Of a stretch of 45,103 nt of DNA, positions 9,038 through 17,713 are shown one piece after another (the first letter of the stretch is position 1; each line of letters opens with the position of its first letter). This DNA is from an uncultured Bacteroides sp. Its GTDB lineage: Bacteria > Bacteroidota > Bacteroidia > Bacteroidales > Bacteroidaceae. The stretch covers positions 1 through 45,103 of the forward strand of contig CASELH010000019.1 in assembly GCA_949288715.1 (NCBI GenBank). The letters run 5' to 3'. Position numbers and translations under genes: made by a program. Below the pieces are notes generated by a model. That model was given only the letters and a program-made list of their open reading frames with translations, made no database searches and was not told the DNA's origin.

Positions 9038-9055
9038 AAACAAGATATTTTCTTG

Positions 9056-9063
9056 CAAATATA
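9056..9063 (-). promoter_or_regulatory. -7 box (TATATTTG) for the AAA ATPase gene
   Basis: It matches TAnnTTTG on the minus strand 18 bp before the ATG. The -33 element is not clear. Confidence 0.5.
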
Positions 9064-9105
9064 TAAAGTATAGATGAGAATATCTGCAGAAAATGTATAA
9101 AATGC

Positions 9106-9159
9106 AGGATATACATTGGCATATTTGCAATATTTGTAGGATATGCCAATGTATATCCT
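9106..9159. repeat. perfect 19-bp inverted repeat between ung and the ATPase gene
   Basis: The arms at 9106-9124 and 9141-9159 (each beginning or ending in AGGATATACATTGG or its complement) pair perfectly around a 16-nt loop. It starts 5 bp beyond the ung stop. It could stop ung transcription, although no T-run follows, or it could be an operator for the ATPase gene. Confidence 0.8.
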
Positions 9160-9164
9160 ATACT

Positions 9165-9827
9165 TTACCACACAATCTCCGTCATGCCGTGTGCCTTGAG
9201 GTATTCGTTCGTTTTGCTGAAGTGGCGGTTGCCGAAAAAGCCATTGTAGGCGGAGAGGGGAGAAGGATGGGTGGAGGTGAGCACCAGGTGCTTGCTGCGG
9301 TCTATGAAGGCGCCTTTGCGCTGGGCGTAGCCTCCCCAGAGGATGAAGACGAGGTGTTCTTTCCGGTCGGCCAGCAGGCGGATGACGCTGTCGGTAAAGG
9401 TTTCCCAACCGTGGCCTTGGTGCGAGCCTGCCTGGTGGGCGCGTACGGTGAGGGTGGCGTTGAGCAGCAGCACGCCTTGCCTGGCCCAGCGGGTGAGGTT
9501 GCCTGTGGCGGGTGGCTCGGTGCCTATGTCGTTTTTAATTTCCTTGAAGATGTTGACGAGCGACGGGGGGAAAGGGATGCCATCGTTTACCGAGAAGCAT
9601 AGCCCGTGTGCCTGCCCTGGGCCGTGGTAGGGGTCTTGGCCTATGATGACTACTTTCACCTGGCTGAAGGGGCAGAGGTTGAAGGCATTGAATATCAGCC
9701 GGCCCGGCGGGTAGACGGTTTGGGTGCGATACTCTTGACGGACGAAGTCGGTAAGGGTGCGGAAATAATCTTTGTCGAATTCCGGTTGCAGTAGAGGTTT
9801 CCAGCTTTCTTCTATTTGTACATCCAT
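9165..9827 (-). CDS. ung: uracil-DNA glycosylase (family 1)
   Basis: The 220-residue enzyme removes uracil from DNA in base excision repair. The family-1 motifs are intact: the water-activating loop GQDPYHG (residues 63-69), the uracil-binding GVLLLNATLTVR, and the DNA-intercalating HPSPLSAYNGFFG. The start at MDVQIEESW (9827) fits the family length better than the ATG four codons upstream. It follows asnA in the same direction but is separated from it by a large hairpin, so it is probably transcribed independently. Confidence 0.97.
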   Translation of the reverse strand: MDVQIEESWKPLLQPEFDKDYFRTLTDFVRQEYRTQTVYPPGRLIFNAFNLCPFSQVKVVIIGQDPYHGPGQAHGLCFSVNDGIPFPPSLVNIFKEIKNDIGTEPPATGNLTRWARQGVLLLNATLTVRAHQAGSHQGHGWETFTDSVIRLLADRKEHLVFILWGGYAQRKGAFIDRSKHLVLTSTHPSPLSAYNGFFGNRHFSKTNEYLKAHGMTEIVW

Positions 9828-9868
9828 AATGATTAGCAATAGTTTTGGCTGCTAAGGTACAAATAGAA

Positions 9869-9961
9869 ATGAAGAATGAAGAACGAAGAATGAAGAATTT
9901 TCGCAAAAGGGTAATAAAGTATCGCTTGGAAATTCTTCATTCTTCGTTCTTCATTCTTCAT
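9869..9961. repeat. perfect 32-bp inverted repeat of GAAGAAT heptads
   Basis: The arms at 9869-9900 and 9930-9961 are exact reverse complements. Each is built of roughly 7-bp GAAGAAT/GAAGAAC units, and the loop is 29 nt. The right arm reaches into the asnA stop codon, so the element forms the 3' end of asnA and the leader region of ung. A single related arm without its partner is found at 25375-25406. Confidence 0.9.
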
Positions 9962-10998
9962 CAAATGAGGTGTATGTTGTGCTCACGGCACGTCTGGCGC
10001 ATACTTTCGGGCCAGATGCTGGCTTGTATTTCGCCGATGTGGGCCTTGCGTAGGTAGAACATGCAGAGGCGTGACTGGCCGATGCCTCCGCCGATGGAGA
10101 GGGGTAGGGTGTCGTCCAGCAGGCGTTTGTGGAAGTATAGTTCCAGGCGTTGTTCTTCACCCTCCAGCTTCAGTTGGCGCACCAGGGCTTCTTTGTCCAC
10201 GCGGATGCCCATGGAGGATAGCTCGATGCTGCGCTGCAGCACTTCGTCCCACAGCACGAGGTCGCCGTTCAGTCCGGGCAGGTCGTTCAGTCCCGGGGTG
10301 GTGTAGTCGTCGTAGTCGGGGGCACGCCCGTCGTGCTTCTTCCCGTCGCCCAGCCGGCAGCCTATGCCGATGATGAACACGGCTCCATGCTTCTTGGCGA
10401 TGGCGTGTTCGCGCTCTTTGGCGGTGAGGTGGGGGTAGAGCTGGCGCAACTCCTCGGCGTGGATGAAGTGCAGTTTGGCCGGCAGGCAGGGGCGGATGGA
10501 GGGGTACATTTCGTACACCATGTACTCGGTGCGCACCATGGCGGCGTAGATGCGGTTCACTATTTCCTTCAGGAAGTCGATGTTGCGGTCTTCGGCGGTG
10601 ATGACGCGTTCCCAGTCCCACTGGTCTACATAGAGGGAGTGCAGGTTGCCCAGCTCTTCGTCGGCGCGGATGGCGTTCATGTCGGTGTAGATGCCGTAGC
10701 CTGGCTCTATGTGGTATTCGGCCAGGGTGAGGCGTTTCCACTTGGCCAGGGAGTGCACCACTTCGGCCTGCACGTCTCCCATGTCTTTGATGGGGAAAGA
10801 GACGGGGCGCTCCACGCCATTCAAGTCATCGTTGATGCCCATGCCTTTCAGTACGAACAAAGGGGCGGTGACGCGCCTTAGGCGCAATTCGGACGACAGG
10901 TTCAGCTGGAAGAACTCTTTGATTTGCTTGATGCCCAGCTCGGTTTGCCGCAGGTCCAGTATAGGTTTATATCCCTTCGGGGTGATCAGGTAGCTCAT
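9961..10998 (-). CDS. asnA: aspartate-ammonia ligase (ammonia-dependent asparagine synthetase)
   Basis: The 345-residue AsnA makes asparagine from aspartate, ammonia and ATP, and is related to class II aminoacyl-tRNA synthetases. Diagnostic segments are the N-terminal LRRVTAPLFV and the aspartate/ATP-binding SLYVDQWDWE. The C-terminal SIGGGIGQSRLCMFYL serves as class II motif 3. Length and ends match the family. A -7 box (TATATTTG, minus strand) lies 44 bp upstream, and the long heptad inverted repeat abuts the stop. Confidence 0.98.
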   Translation of the reverse strand: MSYLITPKGYKPILDLRQTELGIKQIKEFFQLNLSSELRLRRVTAPLFVLKGMGINDDLNGVERPVSFPIKDMGDVQAEVVHSLAKWKRLTLAEYHIEPGYGIYTDMNAIRADEELGNLHSLYVDQWDWERVITAEDRNIDFLKEIVNRIYAAMVRTEYMVYEMYPSIRPCLPAKLHFIHAEELRQLYPHLTAKEREHAIAKKHGAVFIIGIGCRLGDGKKHDGRAPDYDDYTTPGLNDLPGLNGDLVLWDEVLQRSIELSSMGIRVDKEALVRQLKLEGEEQRLELYFHKRLLDDTLPLSIGGGIGQSRLCMFYLRKAHIGEIQASIWPESMRQTCREHNIHLI

Positions 10999-11041
10999 AG
11001 CTTTTCTTGTTTTTTGTTGATAAGATTGTTATTTTGGTTGG

Positions 11042-11049
11042 CAAATATA
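11042..11049 (-). promoter_or_regulatory. -7 box (TATATTTG) for asnA
   Basis: It matches TAnnTTTG on the minus strand 44 bp before the asnA start, in an A/T-rich stretch. The -33 box is not identifiable. The rest of 10999-11235 shows nothing else. Confidence 0.5.
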
Positions 11050-11235
11050 GGAATAATATTAATAATTGCTTTTCTTTTTATTGAAAAAATATCATAGTGT
11101 TTTTTATTCTGCGTGTTCTGCACTCAAAATAACATTTTCCGGGCGGCATCTGCACGGAGAGGACGATGTGGAGGGCTGTGCAAAGCTTTGGGATAAAAAA
11201 CTGTTGCAACATTAGGAAGATGAAAAGTTTTTTCC

Positions 11236-11243
11236 TACTTTTG
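11236..11243 (+). promoter_or_regulatory. -7 box (TACTTTTG) for tRNA-Arg
   Basis: It matches TAnnTTTG 13 bp before the tRNA 5' end, so transcription would start almost at the mature end. Confidence 0.55.
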
Positions 11244-11255
11244 CATCCGCATTAC

Positions 11256-11331
11256 GGCTCCGTAGCTTAGTGAATAGAGCGTCAGATTCCGGTTCTGAAG
11301 GTCCTGGGTTTGAGTCCCAGCGGGGTCACCA
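11256..11331 (+). tRNA. tRNA-Arg (anticodon CCG)
   Basis: The cloverleaf can be drawn directly. The acceptor GGCTCCG pairs with CGGGGTC (two wobble pairs). The anticodon stem TCAGA/TCTGA holds the loop TTCCGGT with anticodon CCG, which reads CGG. The T arm is CCTGGG-TTTGAGT-CCCAG. The discriminator A (11328) is followed by an encoded CCA (11329-11331). The mature body is 73 nt plus CCA. Confidence 0.93.
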
Positions 11332-11334
11332 CGG

Positions 11335-11375
11335 CAATCCCCACAGGCTTTTGGCTTGTGGGGATTGTCTTTTTT
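11335..11375 (+). terminator. intrinsic terminator of tRNA-Arg
   Basis: CAATCCCCACAGGC and GCTTGTGGGGATTG form a long stem around TTTTG, followed by TCTTTTTT. It starts 4 bp past the CCA. Confidence 0.9.
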
Positions 11376-11387
11376 CCGCCCATTTGC

Positions 11388-11418
11388 TTTGCCACGTCGC
11401 TGCCTTTGCTTACTTTTG
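11388..11418 (+). promoter_or_regulatory. Bacteroidetes promoter (TTTG-N19-TACTTTTG)
   Basis: An exact -33 TTTG (11388-11391) and an exact -7 TAnnTTTG (11411-11418) are separated by 19 bp, directly before the transporter gene. Confidence 0.8.
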
Positions 11419-11460
11419 CGACGTTTTTTATGAGGCACACCAATATTAAATAGTAGAATC

Positions 11461-13128
11461 ATGAGTTGGTTAGACAGTCTGTTATGGGACCCGGCATCGG
11501 TGGCTCACATCGTTCTCTTGTATGCGTTTGTCATTTCGGTGGGCGTGTTGCTGGGCAAAATCAAGTTCTTCGGCATTTCGCTGGGGGTTACTTTCGTACT
11601 TTTCACGGGCATCCTGATGGGGCACTTCGGCTTTACGGCGGAGGCGCACATACTGCACTTCCTGCGGGAGTTCGGGCTCATCTTGTTTGTGTTCTGCATA
11701 GGCCTGCAGGTGGGGCCGTCGTTCTTCTCGTCGTTCAAGAAGGGGGGCATGAGGCTGAACGCGCTGGCCGTGGCCATCGTGGCGCTGAACATTGTGGTGG
11801 CGCTGGCCATCTACTTCCTGGCCGAGGGCAGGGTGAGCCTGCCTATGGTGGTGGGCATCATGTATGGCGCGGTGACCAACACGCCGGGACTCGGCGCCGC
11901 GCAGGAGGCCTTGAACCAGCTGCACTACACGGGCGACCCCATTGCGCTGGGCTATGCCTGCGCCTACCCGCTGGGCGTGGTGGGCATCATAGGCTCGGTG
12001 ATTGCCATACGATACATCTTCCGCGTGAACTTCCAGAAGGAGGAGCAGGACTTGCAGACGCTGGACTCGTCGGACATGAAGCATAAGCCCCACATGATGA
12101 GCCTGGAGGTGCGCAACGAATCCATCAACGGAAAGACGCTGCTGCAGGTGAAGGACTTCCTGGCCCGGCCCTTCGTCTGCTCGCGCATCAGGCACGAGGG
12201 GCACGTCAGCATACCGGACCAGAACACGGTGTTCTACGTGGGCGACCAGCTGTTCATCGTCTGCTCCGAGGAAGACGCCGCGGCCATCGTGGCCTTCATT
12301 GGCAAGGAGATGGAGATGGACTGGGAGCGCCAGGACATGCCCATGGTGTCGCGCCGCATACTGGTGACGAAGTCGGAGATTAACGGCAAGAAGCTGGGCA
12401 GCATGCACTTCCGCAGCATGTATGGCGTGAACGTGACGAGGGTGAACCGCTCGGGCATGGACCTCTTTGCCGACCCCAACCTGGTGCTGCAGGTGGGCGA
12501 CAGGGTGATGGTGGTGGGCCAGCAGGACGCCGTGATGCGCGTGGCCGACGTGCTGGGCAACCAGCTGAAGCGACTCGACTCGCCCAACATCGTCACCATC
12601 TTCGTCGGCATACTGCTGGGCATCTTGCTGGGCAGCCTGCCCGTGGCCTTCCCGGGCATGCCCACGCCGCTGAAGCTGGGCTTGGCGGGCGGACCGCTGG
12701 TGGTGGCCATACTGATAGGGCGCTTCGGGTACAAGCTGAAGCTGGTGACCTACACCACGATGAGTGCCAACCTGATGCTGCGCGAGATAGGCCTCGTCTT
12801 CTTCCTGGCCAGCGTGGGCATCGACGCCGGGCAGCACTTTGTGGACACGGTGGTGCAGGGCGACGGGTTGCTCTACGTCCTTTGGGGCTTCTTGATAACG
12901 GTGATACCGCTGTTGCTGGTGGGCATCTTCGCCCGCTGGCGCTACAAGCTGAACTACTTCACGCTGATGGGCCTCATAGCCGGCTCGACGACCGACCCGC
13001 CTGCATTGGCCTATGCCAACCAGGTCTCGGGCAACGACGCCCCCTCCGTGGGCTACTCCACCGTCTACCCCCTCACGATGTTCCTCCGCATCCTGGCCGG
13101 GCAGATGCTGCTGCTGGCGATGATGTAG
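11461..13128 (+). CDS. AspT/YidE-type transporter with two RCK_C domains
   Basis: The 555-residue membrane protein begins with about five hydrophobic helices and a [22 protein letters not shown] segment. The antiporter duplication signature [16 protein letters not shown] follows. The central cytoplasmic part (about 205-375) holds two RCK_C/TrkA-C-like modules (for example [20 protein letters not shown] and [20 protein letters not shown]). A second membrane half ends with [18 protein letters not shown], the internal duplicate of the first signature. This is the AspT-Al/YidE/YbjL layout. AspT itself exchanges aspartate for alanine, but the substrate here is unknown. It has a strong promoter and no operon partner. 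Confidence 0.88.
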   Translation: MSWLDSLLWDPASVAHIVLLYAFVISVGVLLGKIKFFGISLGVTFVLFTGILMGHFGFTAEAHILHFLREFGLILFVFCIGLQVGPSFFSSFKKGGMRLNALAVAIVALNIVVALAIYFLAEGRVSLPMVVGIMYGAVTNTPGLGAAQEALNQLHYTGDPIALGYACAYPLGVVGIIGSVIAIRYIFRVNFQKEEQDLQTLDSSDMKHKPHMMSLEVRNESINGKTLLQVKDFLARPFVCSRIRHEGHVSIPDQNTVFYVGDQLFIVCSEEDAAAIVAFIGKEMEMDWERQDMPMVSRRILVTKSEINGKKLGSMHFRSMYGVNVTRVNRSGMDLFADPNLVLQVGDRVMVVGQQDAVMRVADVLGNQLKRLDSPNIVTIFVGILLGILLGSLPVAFPGMPTPLKLGLAGGPLVVAILIGRFGYKLKLVTYTTMSANLMLREIGLVFFLASVGIDAGQHFVDTVVQGDGLLYVLWGFLITVIPLLLVGIFARWRYKLNYFTLMGLIAGSTTDPPALAYANQVSGNDAPSVGYSTVYPLTMFLRILAGQMLLLAMM

Positions 13129-13135
13129 GGGGGGG

Positions 13136-13322
13136 AATTGAGAATTGAGAATTAAAAATTGAGAAATAATACCGCGGTAAACGAAGAATGGCAGGTCGAT
13201 ACACATCTTCCTGCCATTCTTCATTTTCAGCACGAGCCTCGCTCGTATTTCTCAATTCTCAATTTTTAATTCTCAATTTACCACGGCGTTATTTCTCAAT
13301 TTTTAATTCTCAATTCTCAATT
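13136..13322. repeat. composite inverted repeat of GAGAATT heptads
   Basis: A 34-bp arm (13136-13169, AATTGAGAATTGAGAATT and onward) is perfectly complementary to 13289-13322. A third, same-sense copy lies at about 13245-13280. An inner 13-bp inverted repeat (GAAGAATGGCAGG at 13183-13195, complement at 13210-13222) sits in the loop. It fills the gap between the convergent transporter and HU-like genes and abuts the HU-like stop codon, so it probably ends both transcripts. Confidence 0.88.
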
Positions 13323-13856
13323 TTACCCCAGCTGGTGGTCGCCGTCGTCCTCGCCCTCGCCGGTGCCGGGGGTGGTGCCGGTGCCGCCCTGTACGGGCAG
13401 CTGGCCCGTCTGCTTGTAGTCCAGGTAGGCCTTGGTGCTGGGGAAGGTGAAGCCTTCGTCCACCACGCCCACGTTTTCAAACTCCAGTCCGTTCTTGATG
13501 TCCGCCATCAAGGTCTTCGAGGGGGTGAAGACGATTTTCACGTTCTTTATCATCGAGGCGGCGTTGAAATCCTCCAGGTTGTCCACGCCCTCGCTGCTGA
13601 AGCTGAGGCGGAGCCAGCCCAGTTCGCCCAGCTGGACGCTGTTGCCTTGTTGCAGCTCGTGCACAATGCCGTCGCACACCAGGTTGAAGGTCGACTCGGC
13701 CTCCGTAGGGGCGGTGGTGGTGTTGCGCGTCACGACTTTGCAGACGGAGCGGGTGGTGAGGCGGTTGGTGATAATAGGCGAAGCGTGCCATTGTGTTTCG
13801 GATTGAGGATTCTTAGGGTCTTTCCTTTTCTTGGTAAATTTGAATTTGGTTGACAT
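13323..13856 (-). CDS. HU-like DNA-binding protein with Gly-rich acidic tail (HU-HIG type), copy 1
   Basis: The 177-residue protein has a basic N-terminus (MSTKFKFTKKRKDPKNP). An HU/IHF-like core follows (about 40-125: TTAPTEAESTFNLVCDGIVHELQQGNSVQLGELGWLRLSFSSEG). It ends in a Gly/Thr/Pro-rich acidic tail terminating in EDDGDHQLG. The helical dimerisation part and the G-x-L/F beta segment fit HU, but a canonical proline-tipped DNA-binding arm is not obvious. It resembles the Bacteroidetes HU-HIG group (HU fused to wHTH, Ig or Gly-rich parts). The paralogue at 24848-25366 has the same terminal nine residues. Array D, with seven 22-bp units, lies just upstream. Its DNA target is unknown. Confidence 0.85.
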   Translation of the reverse strand: MSTKFKFTKKRKDPKNPQSETQWHASPIITNRLTTRSVCKVVTRNTTTAPTEAESTFNLVCDGIVHELQQGNSVQLGELGWLRLSFSSEGVDNLEDFNAASMIKNVKIVFTPSKTLMADIKNGLEFENVGVVDEGFTFPSTKAYLDYKQTGQLPVQGGTGTTPGTGEGEDDGDHQLG

Positions 13857-13930
13857 AGTAGTAAAGGTGTTAAAATGTTAAATCATCGTGTTTATAAATA
13901 CTTTTTATCTGAGTCGTAACGACGCAGTAG

Positions 13931-14084
13931 CGTCGTTAAAAATGCCCTATAGCGTCGTTAAAAATGGGCAGTAGCGCGTTTTTAACTCCGCTACTGCGCG
14001 TTTTCAACTGCCCTACTGCGCGTTTTTAACGGCGCTATAGGGCGTTTCCAACGCCCCTGTATCGCATTTCCGCAGGCAAAGTTA
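13931..14084. repeat. 22-bp tandem array D (7 units)
   Basis: Units start at 13931, 13953, 13975, 13997, 14019, 14041 and 14063, a strict 22-bp period. The first two begin CGTCGTTAAAAATG, the next three CGCGTTTT(T/C)AAC, the sixth GGCGTTTCCAAC and the seventh CGCATTTCCGCA. The second halves are CTATAG, CAGTAG, CTACTG or CTGTAT, so some neighbouring units face each other (CAGTAG against CTACTG). The block fills the space between the cytidylate-kinase-like stop and the HU-like start. Confidence 0.92.
14077..14084 (-). promoter_or_regulatory. -7 box (TAACTTTG) for HU-like copy 1
   Basis: It matches TAnnTTTG on the minus strand inside the last unit of array D. If it is used, nearly the whole array is transcribed as part of a leader of about 210 nt. 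No clear -33 box is seen. Confidence 0.4.
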
Positions 14085-14122
14085 TCGGTTTTCCGCAATC
14101 TTGACATCGCGCCGCATCTGCC

Positions 14123-14755
14123 TCATATCTCCAGCTTCCTCCTTACGAACGTTTCGATGAAATCCGTCGTAGCCTCCACGCCCAGCGCCGACGAGTCGAT
14201 GCACAGGTGGTAGGTGGCGGCGGCGCCCCACGTCTTGTTGCTGTAGTAGTTGTAGTAGTCCGAGCGCTTCTTGTCCGCCTTCTCCATCATGGCCGCGGCG
14301 GCCTCCTCGGTGATGTTGTGCAGGCGGCACAGGCGCGCTATGCGGTCGGCCCTGGAGGCGGAGATGAAGATGTTGGCACACCACGGGTAGTCGCGCAGAA
14401 TGTAGTCCGCGCAGCGGCCCACGAAGAGGCACGAGTGGTCCTCGGCCAGGCGGCGGATGACGTCGCTCTGCACCTGGAACAGCGAGTCGTTGCTCAGGCA
14501 GTTGGCCGCCGGCATCGCCCCGTCGCCTATGAAGGGGAAGCGCATGCCAAACAGTCCGCCCAGCACCGACTGCGAGGCCCGCTCGTCCGCCTTCTCGAAA
14601 AACTCCGAGCGCAGCCCGCTCTGCTCCGAGGCCAGCCGGATGAGCTCCTTGTCGTAGAAGTCAATGCCCAGCCGCGCGGCCAGCTTCGCCCCAATCTCGC
14701 GGCCCCCGCTGCCCAGCTGGCGGCCGATGTTCACTATGATTTTCTTGTTCATCAT
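14123..14755 (-). CDS. cytidylate kinase-like protein
   Basis: The 210-residue protein is a P-loop kinase of the cytidylate-kinase-like family. Its N-terminal IVNIGRQLGSGGREIGAKLAARLG acts as a P-loop variant, followed by FYDKELI. The middle FVGRCADYILRD and the HNITEEAAAAMMEKADKKRSDYYNYYS segment match family proteins from gut Bacteroidetes. It is distinct from canonical Cmk, so the true nucleotide substrate is uncertain. ATG codons at 14755 and 14752 are both possible. It is divergent from lysS and has its own -7 box. Confidence 0.82.
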   Translation of the reverse strand: MMNKKIIVNIGRQLGSGGREIGAKLAARLGIDFYDKELIRLASEQSGLRSEFFEKADERASQSVLGGLFGMRFPFIGDGAMPAANCLSNDSLFQVQSDVIRRLAEDHSCLFVGRCADYILRDYPWCANIFISASRADRIARLCRLHNITEEAAAAMMEKADKKRSDYYNYYSNKTWGAAATYHLCIDSSALGVEATTDFIETFVRRKLEI

Positions 14756-14790
14756 GTCCTGTTATGGTTTAAAATGTCCGGTGTCGAGGG

Positions 14791-14798
14791 CAAATATA
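14791..14798 (-). promoter_or_regulatory. -7 box (TATATTTG) for the cytidylate kinase-like gene
   Basis: It matches TAnnTTTG on the minus strand 36 bp before the start, in the divergent lysS region. The -33 box is unclear. Confidence 0.5.
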
Positions 14799-14852
14799 GG
14801 CATTCCCTCCGGAAAATATGACTACCGGCGCGGAAAAATGCGAAATGTTTCG

Positions 14853-14860
14853 TATTTTTG
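14853..14860 (+). promoter_or_regulatory. -7 box (TATTTTTG) for the lysS operon
   Basis: It matches TAnnTTTG 26 bp before the lysS ATG. No -33 TTTG is found at standard spacing. Confidence 0.5.
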
Positions 14861-14886
14861 CCCGCAAATTGACGTAGAGTAACGAA

Positions 14887-16617
14887 ATGAACGTATTAGA
14901 ACTTAGCGAACAAGAAATCATCCGCCGCCAGAGCCTGGCCGAGCTGCGGGCCATGGGCATCGACCCCTACCCGGCAGCCGAGTATGTAACCAACGCCTTC
15001 TCCACCGACATCAAGGCGGAGTTCAAGGACGATGCCGGCGAGCCCCGCCGCGTCTCCGTGGCCGGCCGCATGATGAGCCGCCGCGTCATGGGCAAAGCCT
15101 CCTTCATAGAACTACAGGATTCCCGGGGGCGCATACAGGTGTACATCACCCGCGACGACATCTGCCCGGACGAGAACAAGGACATGTACAACGTCGTCTT
15201 CAAGCGCCTGCTCGACCTGGGCGACTTCATCGGCATCGAAGGCTTCGTGTTCCGCACCCAGATGGGCGAAATCTCCATCCACGCACAGAAGCTCACCGTC
15301 CTCTCCAAGAGCCTGCGCCCCCTGCCCGTGGTGAAGTACAAAGACGGCGTGGCCTACGACAAGTTCGACGACCCCGAGCTGCGCTACCGCCAACGCTACC
15401 TCGACCTCATCGTGAACGACGGCGTGAAGGACACCTTCCTGAAGCGCTCCAAAATAATCAGCACCCTGCGCGCCGCCCTCGACGAGGCCGGCTACACCGA
15501 GGTAGAGACGCCCATCCTGCAGTCCATACCCGGCGGAGCCAGCGCCAGGCCCTTCATCACCCACCACAACTCGCTCGACATCGACCTCTACCTGCGCATC
15601 GCCACCGAGCTCTACCTGAAGCGCCTGATAGTGGGCGGTTTCGAAGGCGTGTACGAGATAGGCAAGAACTTCCGCAACGAAGGCATGGACAAGAACCACA
15701 ACCCCGAGTTCACCTGCATGGAGCTGTACGTGCAATATAAAGACTACAACTGGATGATGGGCTTCACCGAGCGCCTGTTGGAACGCATCTGCCTGGCCGT
15801 GAACGGCACCACCGAGACGGTGATAGACGGCAAGACCATCAGCTTCAAGGCTCCCTACCGCCGCCTCCCCATACTCGACGCCATCAAGGAGAAAACCGGC
15901 TACGACCTCAGCGGCAAGACCGAAGACGAGATACGCGACATCTGCCGTGCGCTCAACATGGAGATAGACGACACCATGGGCAAGGGCAAGCTGATAGACG
16001 AAATCTTCGGCGAGTTCTGTGAAGGCACCTTCCTGCAGCCCACCTTCATCACCGACTACCCCGTCGAGATGTCGCCCCTCACCAAGATGCACCGCTCTAA
16101 GCCCGGCCTCACCGAGCGCTTCGAGCTGATGGTGAACGGCAAGGAGCTGGCCAACGCCTACAGCGAGCTCAACGACCCCATCGACCAGGAAGAGCGCTTC
16201 AAGGAGCAGCTCCGCCTCAGCGAAAAGGGCGACGACGAGGCCATGTTCATCGACCAGGATTTCCTCAAGGCCCTGCAATACGGCATGCCGCCCACCTCGG
16301 GCATCGGCATCGGCATCGACCGCCTCACCATGCTCCTCACCGGGCAGCCCTTCATCCAGGAGGTGCTCTTCTTCCCGCAGATGCGCCCCGAGAAGGTCGC
16401 CCCCAAAGACCCTGCCGCCAAGTACGTGGCCCTGGGCATACCCGAAGCCTGGGTGCCCCTCATCCAGAAGGCAGGCTACACCGTGGTAGACAGCATGAAG
16501 GACGTCAACCCCCAGAAGCTCCACATGGACATCTGCGGCATTAACAAGAAGTACAAGCTGGGCCTGGACAACCCCACCGTGGCCGACGTGGAGGGCTGGA
16601 TAAACCGCATACAATAA
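14887..16617 (+). CDS. lysS: lysyl-tRNA synthetase (class II)
   Basis: The 576-residue enzyme charges tRNA-Lys. An N-terminal OB fold occupies about residues 55-150 (VAGRMMSRRVMGKASFIELQD). Class II motif 1 lies around RSKIISTLRAALDEAGYTEVETP, motif 2 is FRNEGMDKNHNPEFTCMELY, and motif 3 is GIGIGIDRLTMLLTG. A C-terminal extension of roughly 70 residues past motif 3 (DICGINKKYKLGLDNPTVADVEGWINR) is common in Bacteroidales LysS. It starts a probable lysS-gpsA-pgi operon; gpsA begins 30 bp downstream. Confidence 0.98.
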   Translation: MNVLELSEQEIIRRQSLAELRAMGIDPYPAAEYVTNAFSTDIKAEFKDDAGEPRRVSVAGRMMSRRVMGKASFIELQDSRGRIQVYITRDDICPDENKDMYNVVFKRLLDLGDFIGIEGFVFRTQMGEISIHAQKLTVLSKSLRPLPVVKYKDGVAYDKFDDPELRYRQRYLDLIVNDGVKDTFLKRSKIISTLRAALDEAGYTEVETPILQSIPGGASARPFITHHNSLDIDLYLRIATELYLKRLIVGGFEGVYEIGKNFRNEGMDKNHNPEFTCMELYVQYKDYNWMMGFTERLLERICLAVNGTTETVIDGKTISFKAPYRRLPILDAIKEKTGYDLSGKTEDEIRDICRALNMEIDDTMGKGKLIDEIFGEFCEGTFLQPTFITDYPVEMSPLTKMHRSKPGLTERFELMVNGKELANAYSELNDPIDQEERFKEQLRLSEKGDDEAMFIDQDFLKALQYGMPPTSGIGIGIDRLTMLLTGQPFIQEVLFFPQMRPEKVAPKDPAAKYVALGIPEAWVPLIQKAGYTVVDSMKDVNPQKLHMDICGINKKYKLGLDNPTVADVEGWINRIQ

Positions 16618-16647
16618 CCATATATATAATAGGTATAAGAGGGAGGC

Positions 16648-17643
16648 ATGAAATCACCCGGAAAGATAGCCATCATGGGCGGAGGCAGTTGGGCCACCGC
16701 CATCGCCAAAATGGTGTTGGCGCAGGCCGACACGCTGAATTGGTACATGCGGCGCGACGACCGCATTGCCGACTTCAAGCGCCTGGGCCACAACCCTGCC
16801 TATCTGACCAGCGTGAAGTTCGACGTGAAGCGCATCCACTTCAGCTCCAACATCAACGACATCGTCAAGGAGTCGGACACGCTGATATTCGTCACCCCCT
16901 CGCCCTACCTGAAGAACCACCTGAAGAAACTCAAGACGAAGATAAAGGACAAGTTCATCATCTCCGCCATCAAGGGCATCGTGCCCGACGACAACATGAT
17001 TGTCTCCGACTACTTCACCAAGGAGTATGGCGTGCCGCCCGAAAACATTGCCGTGGTGGCCGGCCCCTGCCATGCCGAAGAGGTGGCCATGGAGCGCCTG
17101 TCCTACCTGACGATAGCCTGCCCCGACACCAACAAGGCCACCGCCGTGGCGCGCCTGCTGGCCAGTTCCTACATCAAGACCTCGGTGAGCAACGACGTGG
17201 TGGGCATAGAGTACGGCTCGGTGCTGAAGAACGTGTATGCCATAGCGGCCGGCATCTGCAACGGGCTGAAGTATGGCGACAACTTCCAGGCGGTGCTCAT
17301 GTCGAACGCCGTGCAGGAGATGGAGCGCTTCCTGCAGACCGTGCACCCCATCGACCGCAACGTCAACGACTCGGCCTACCTGGGCGACTTGCTGGTGACG
17401 GGCTACTCCAACTTCAGCCGCAACCGCACCTTCGGCGCCATGATAGGCAAGGGCTACTCGGTGAAAAGCGCGCAGATGGAGATGGAGATGATAGCCGAGG
17501 GCTACTATGGCACCAAGTGCATCAAGGAGATAAACAAGCACTACCATGTGAATATGCCTATTGTGGATGCGGTGTACAACATCTTGTATGAACGCATCTC
17601 GCCGGTGATAGAGATAAAGCTGCTCACCGACTCCTTCCGCTGA
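16648..17643 (+). CDS. gpsA: glycerol-3-phosphate dehydrogenase [NAD(P)+]
   Basis: The 331-residue cytosolic enzyme reduces dihydroxyacetone phosphate to sn-glycerol 3-phosphate for phospholipid synthesis. The N-terminal Rossmann motif [15 protein letters not shown] is followed by the substrate segment [11 protein letters not shown] and the catalytic-lysine segment [18 protein letters not shown]. The C-terminal half has the expected helical domain ([15 protein letters not shown]). It sits between lysS and pgi on the same strand. Confidence 0.96.
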   Translation: MKSPGKIAIMGGGSWATAIAKMVLAQADTLNWYMRRDDRIADFKRLGHNPAYLTSVKFDVKRIHFSSNINDIVKESDTLIFVTPSPYLKNHLKKLKTKIKDKFIISAIKGIVPDDNMIVSDYFTKEYGVPPENIAVVAGPCHAEEVAMERLSYLTIACPDTNKATAVARLLASSYIKTSVSNDVVGIEYGSVLKNVYAIAAGICNGLKYGDNFQAVLMSNAVQEMERFLQTVHPIDRNVNDSAYLGDLLVTGYSNFSRNRTFGAMIGKGYSVKSAQMEMEMIAEGYYGTKCIKEINKHYHVNMPIVDAVYNILYERISPVIEIKLLTDSFR

Positions 17644-17713
17644 AGGCGCCGGTCGGGCAGCTGCGCATAGAAAAGAGAACCAGAAAACTAAAGTTATCAA
17701 AACGTAGAACGAT

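Noticed and set aside
11235-11462. Minus-strand 75-residue frame across tRNA-Arg
   Set aside because: It is the antisense of the tRNA and its terminator.
13188-13853. Plus-strand 221-residue frame opposite HU-like copy 1
   Set aside because: It is a shadow of the HU-like gene and includes the heptad inverted repeat; it has no family features.
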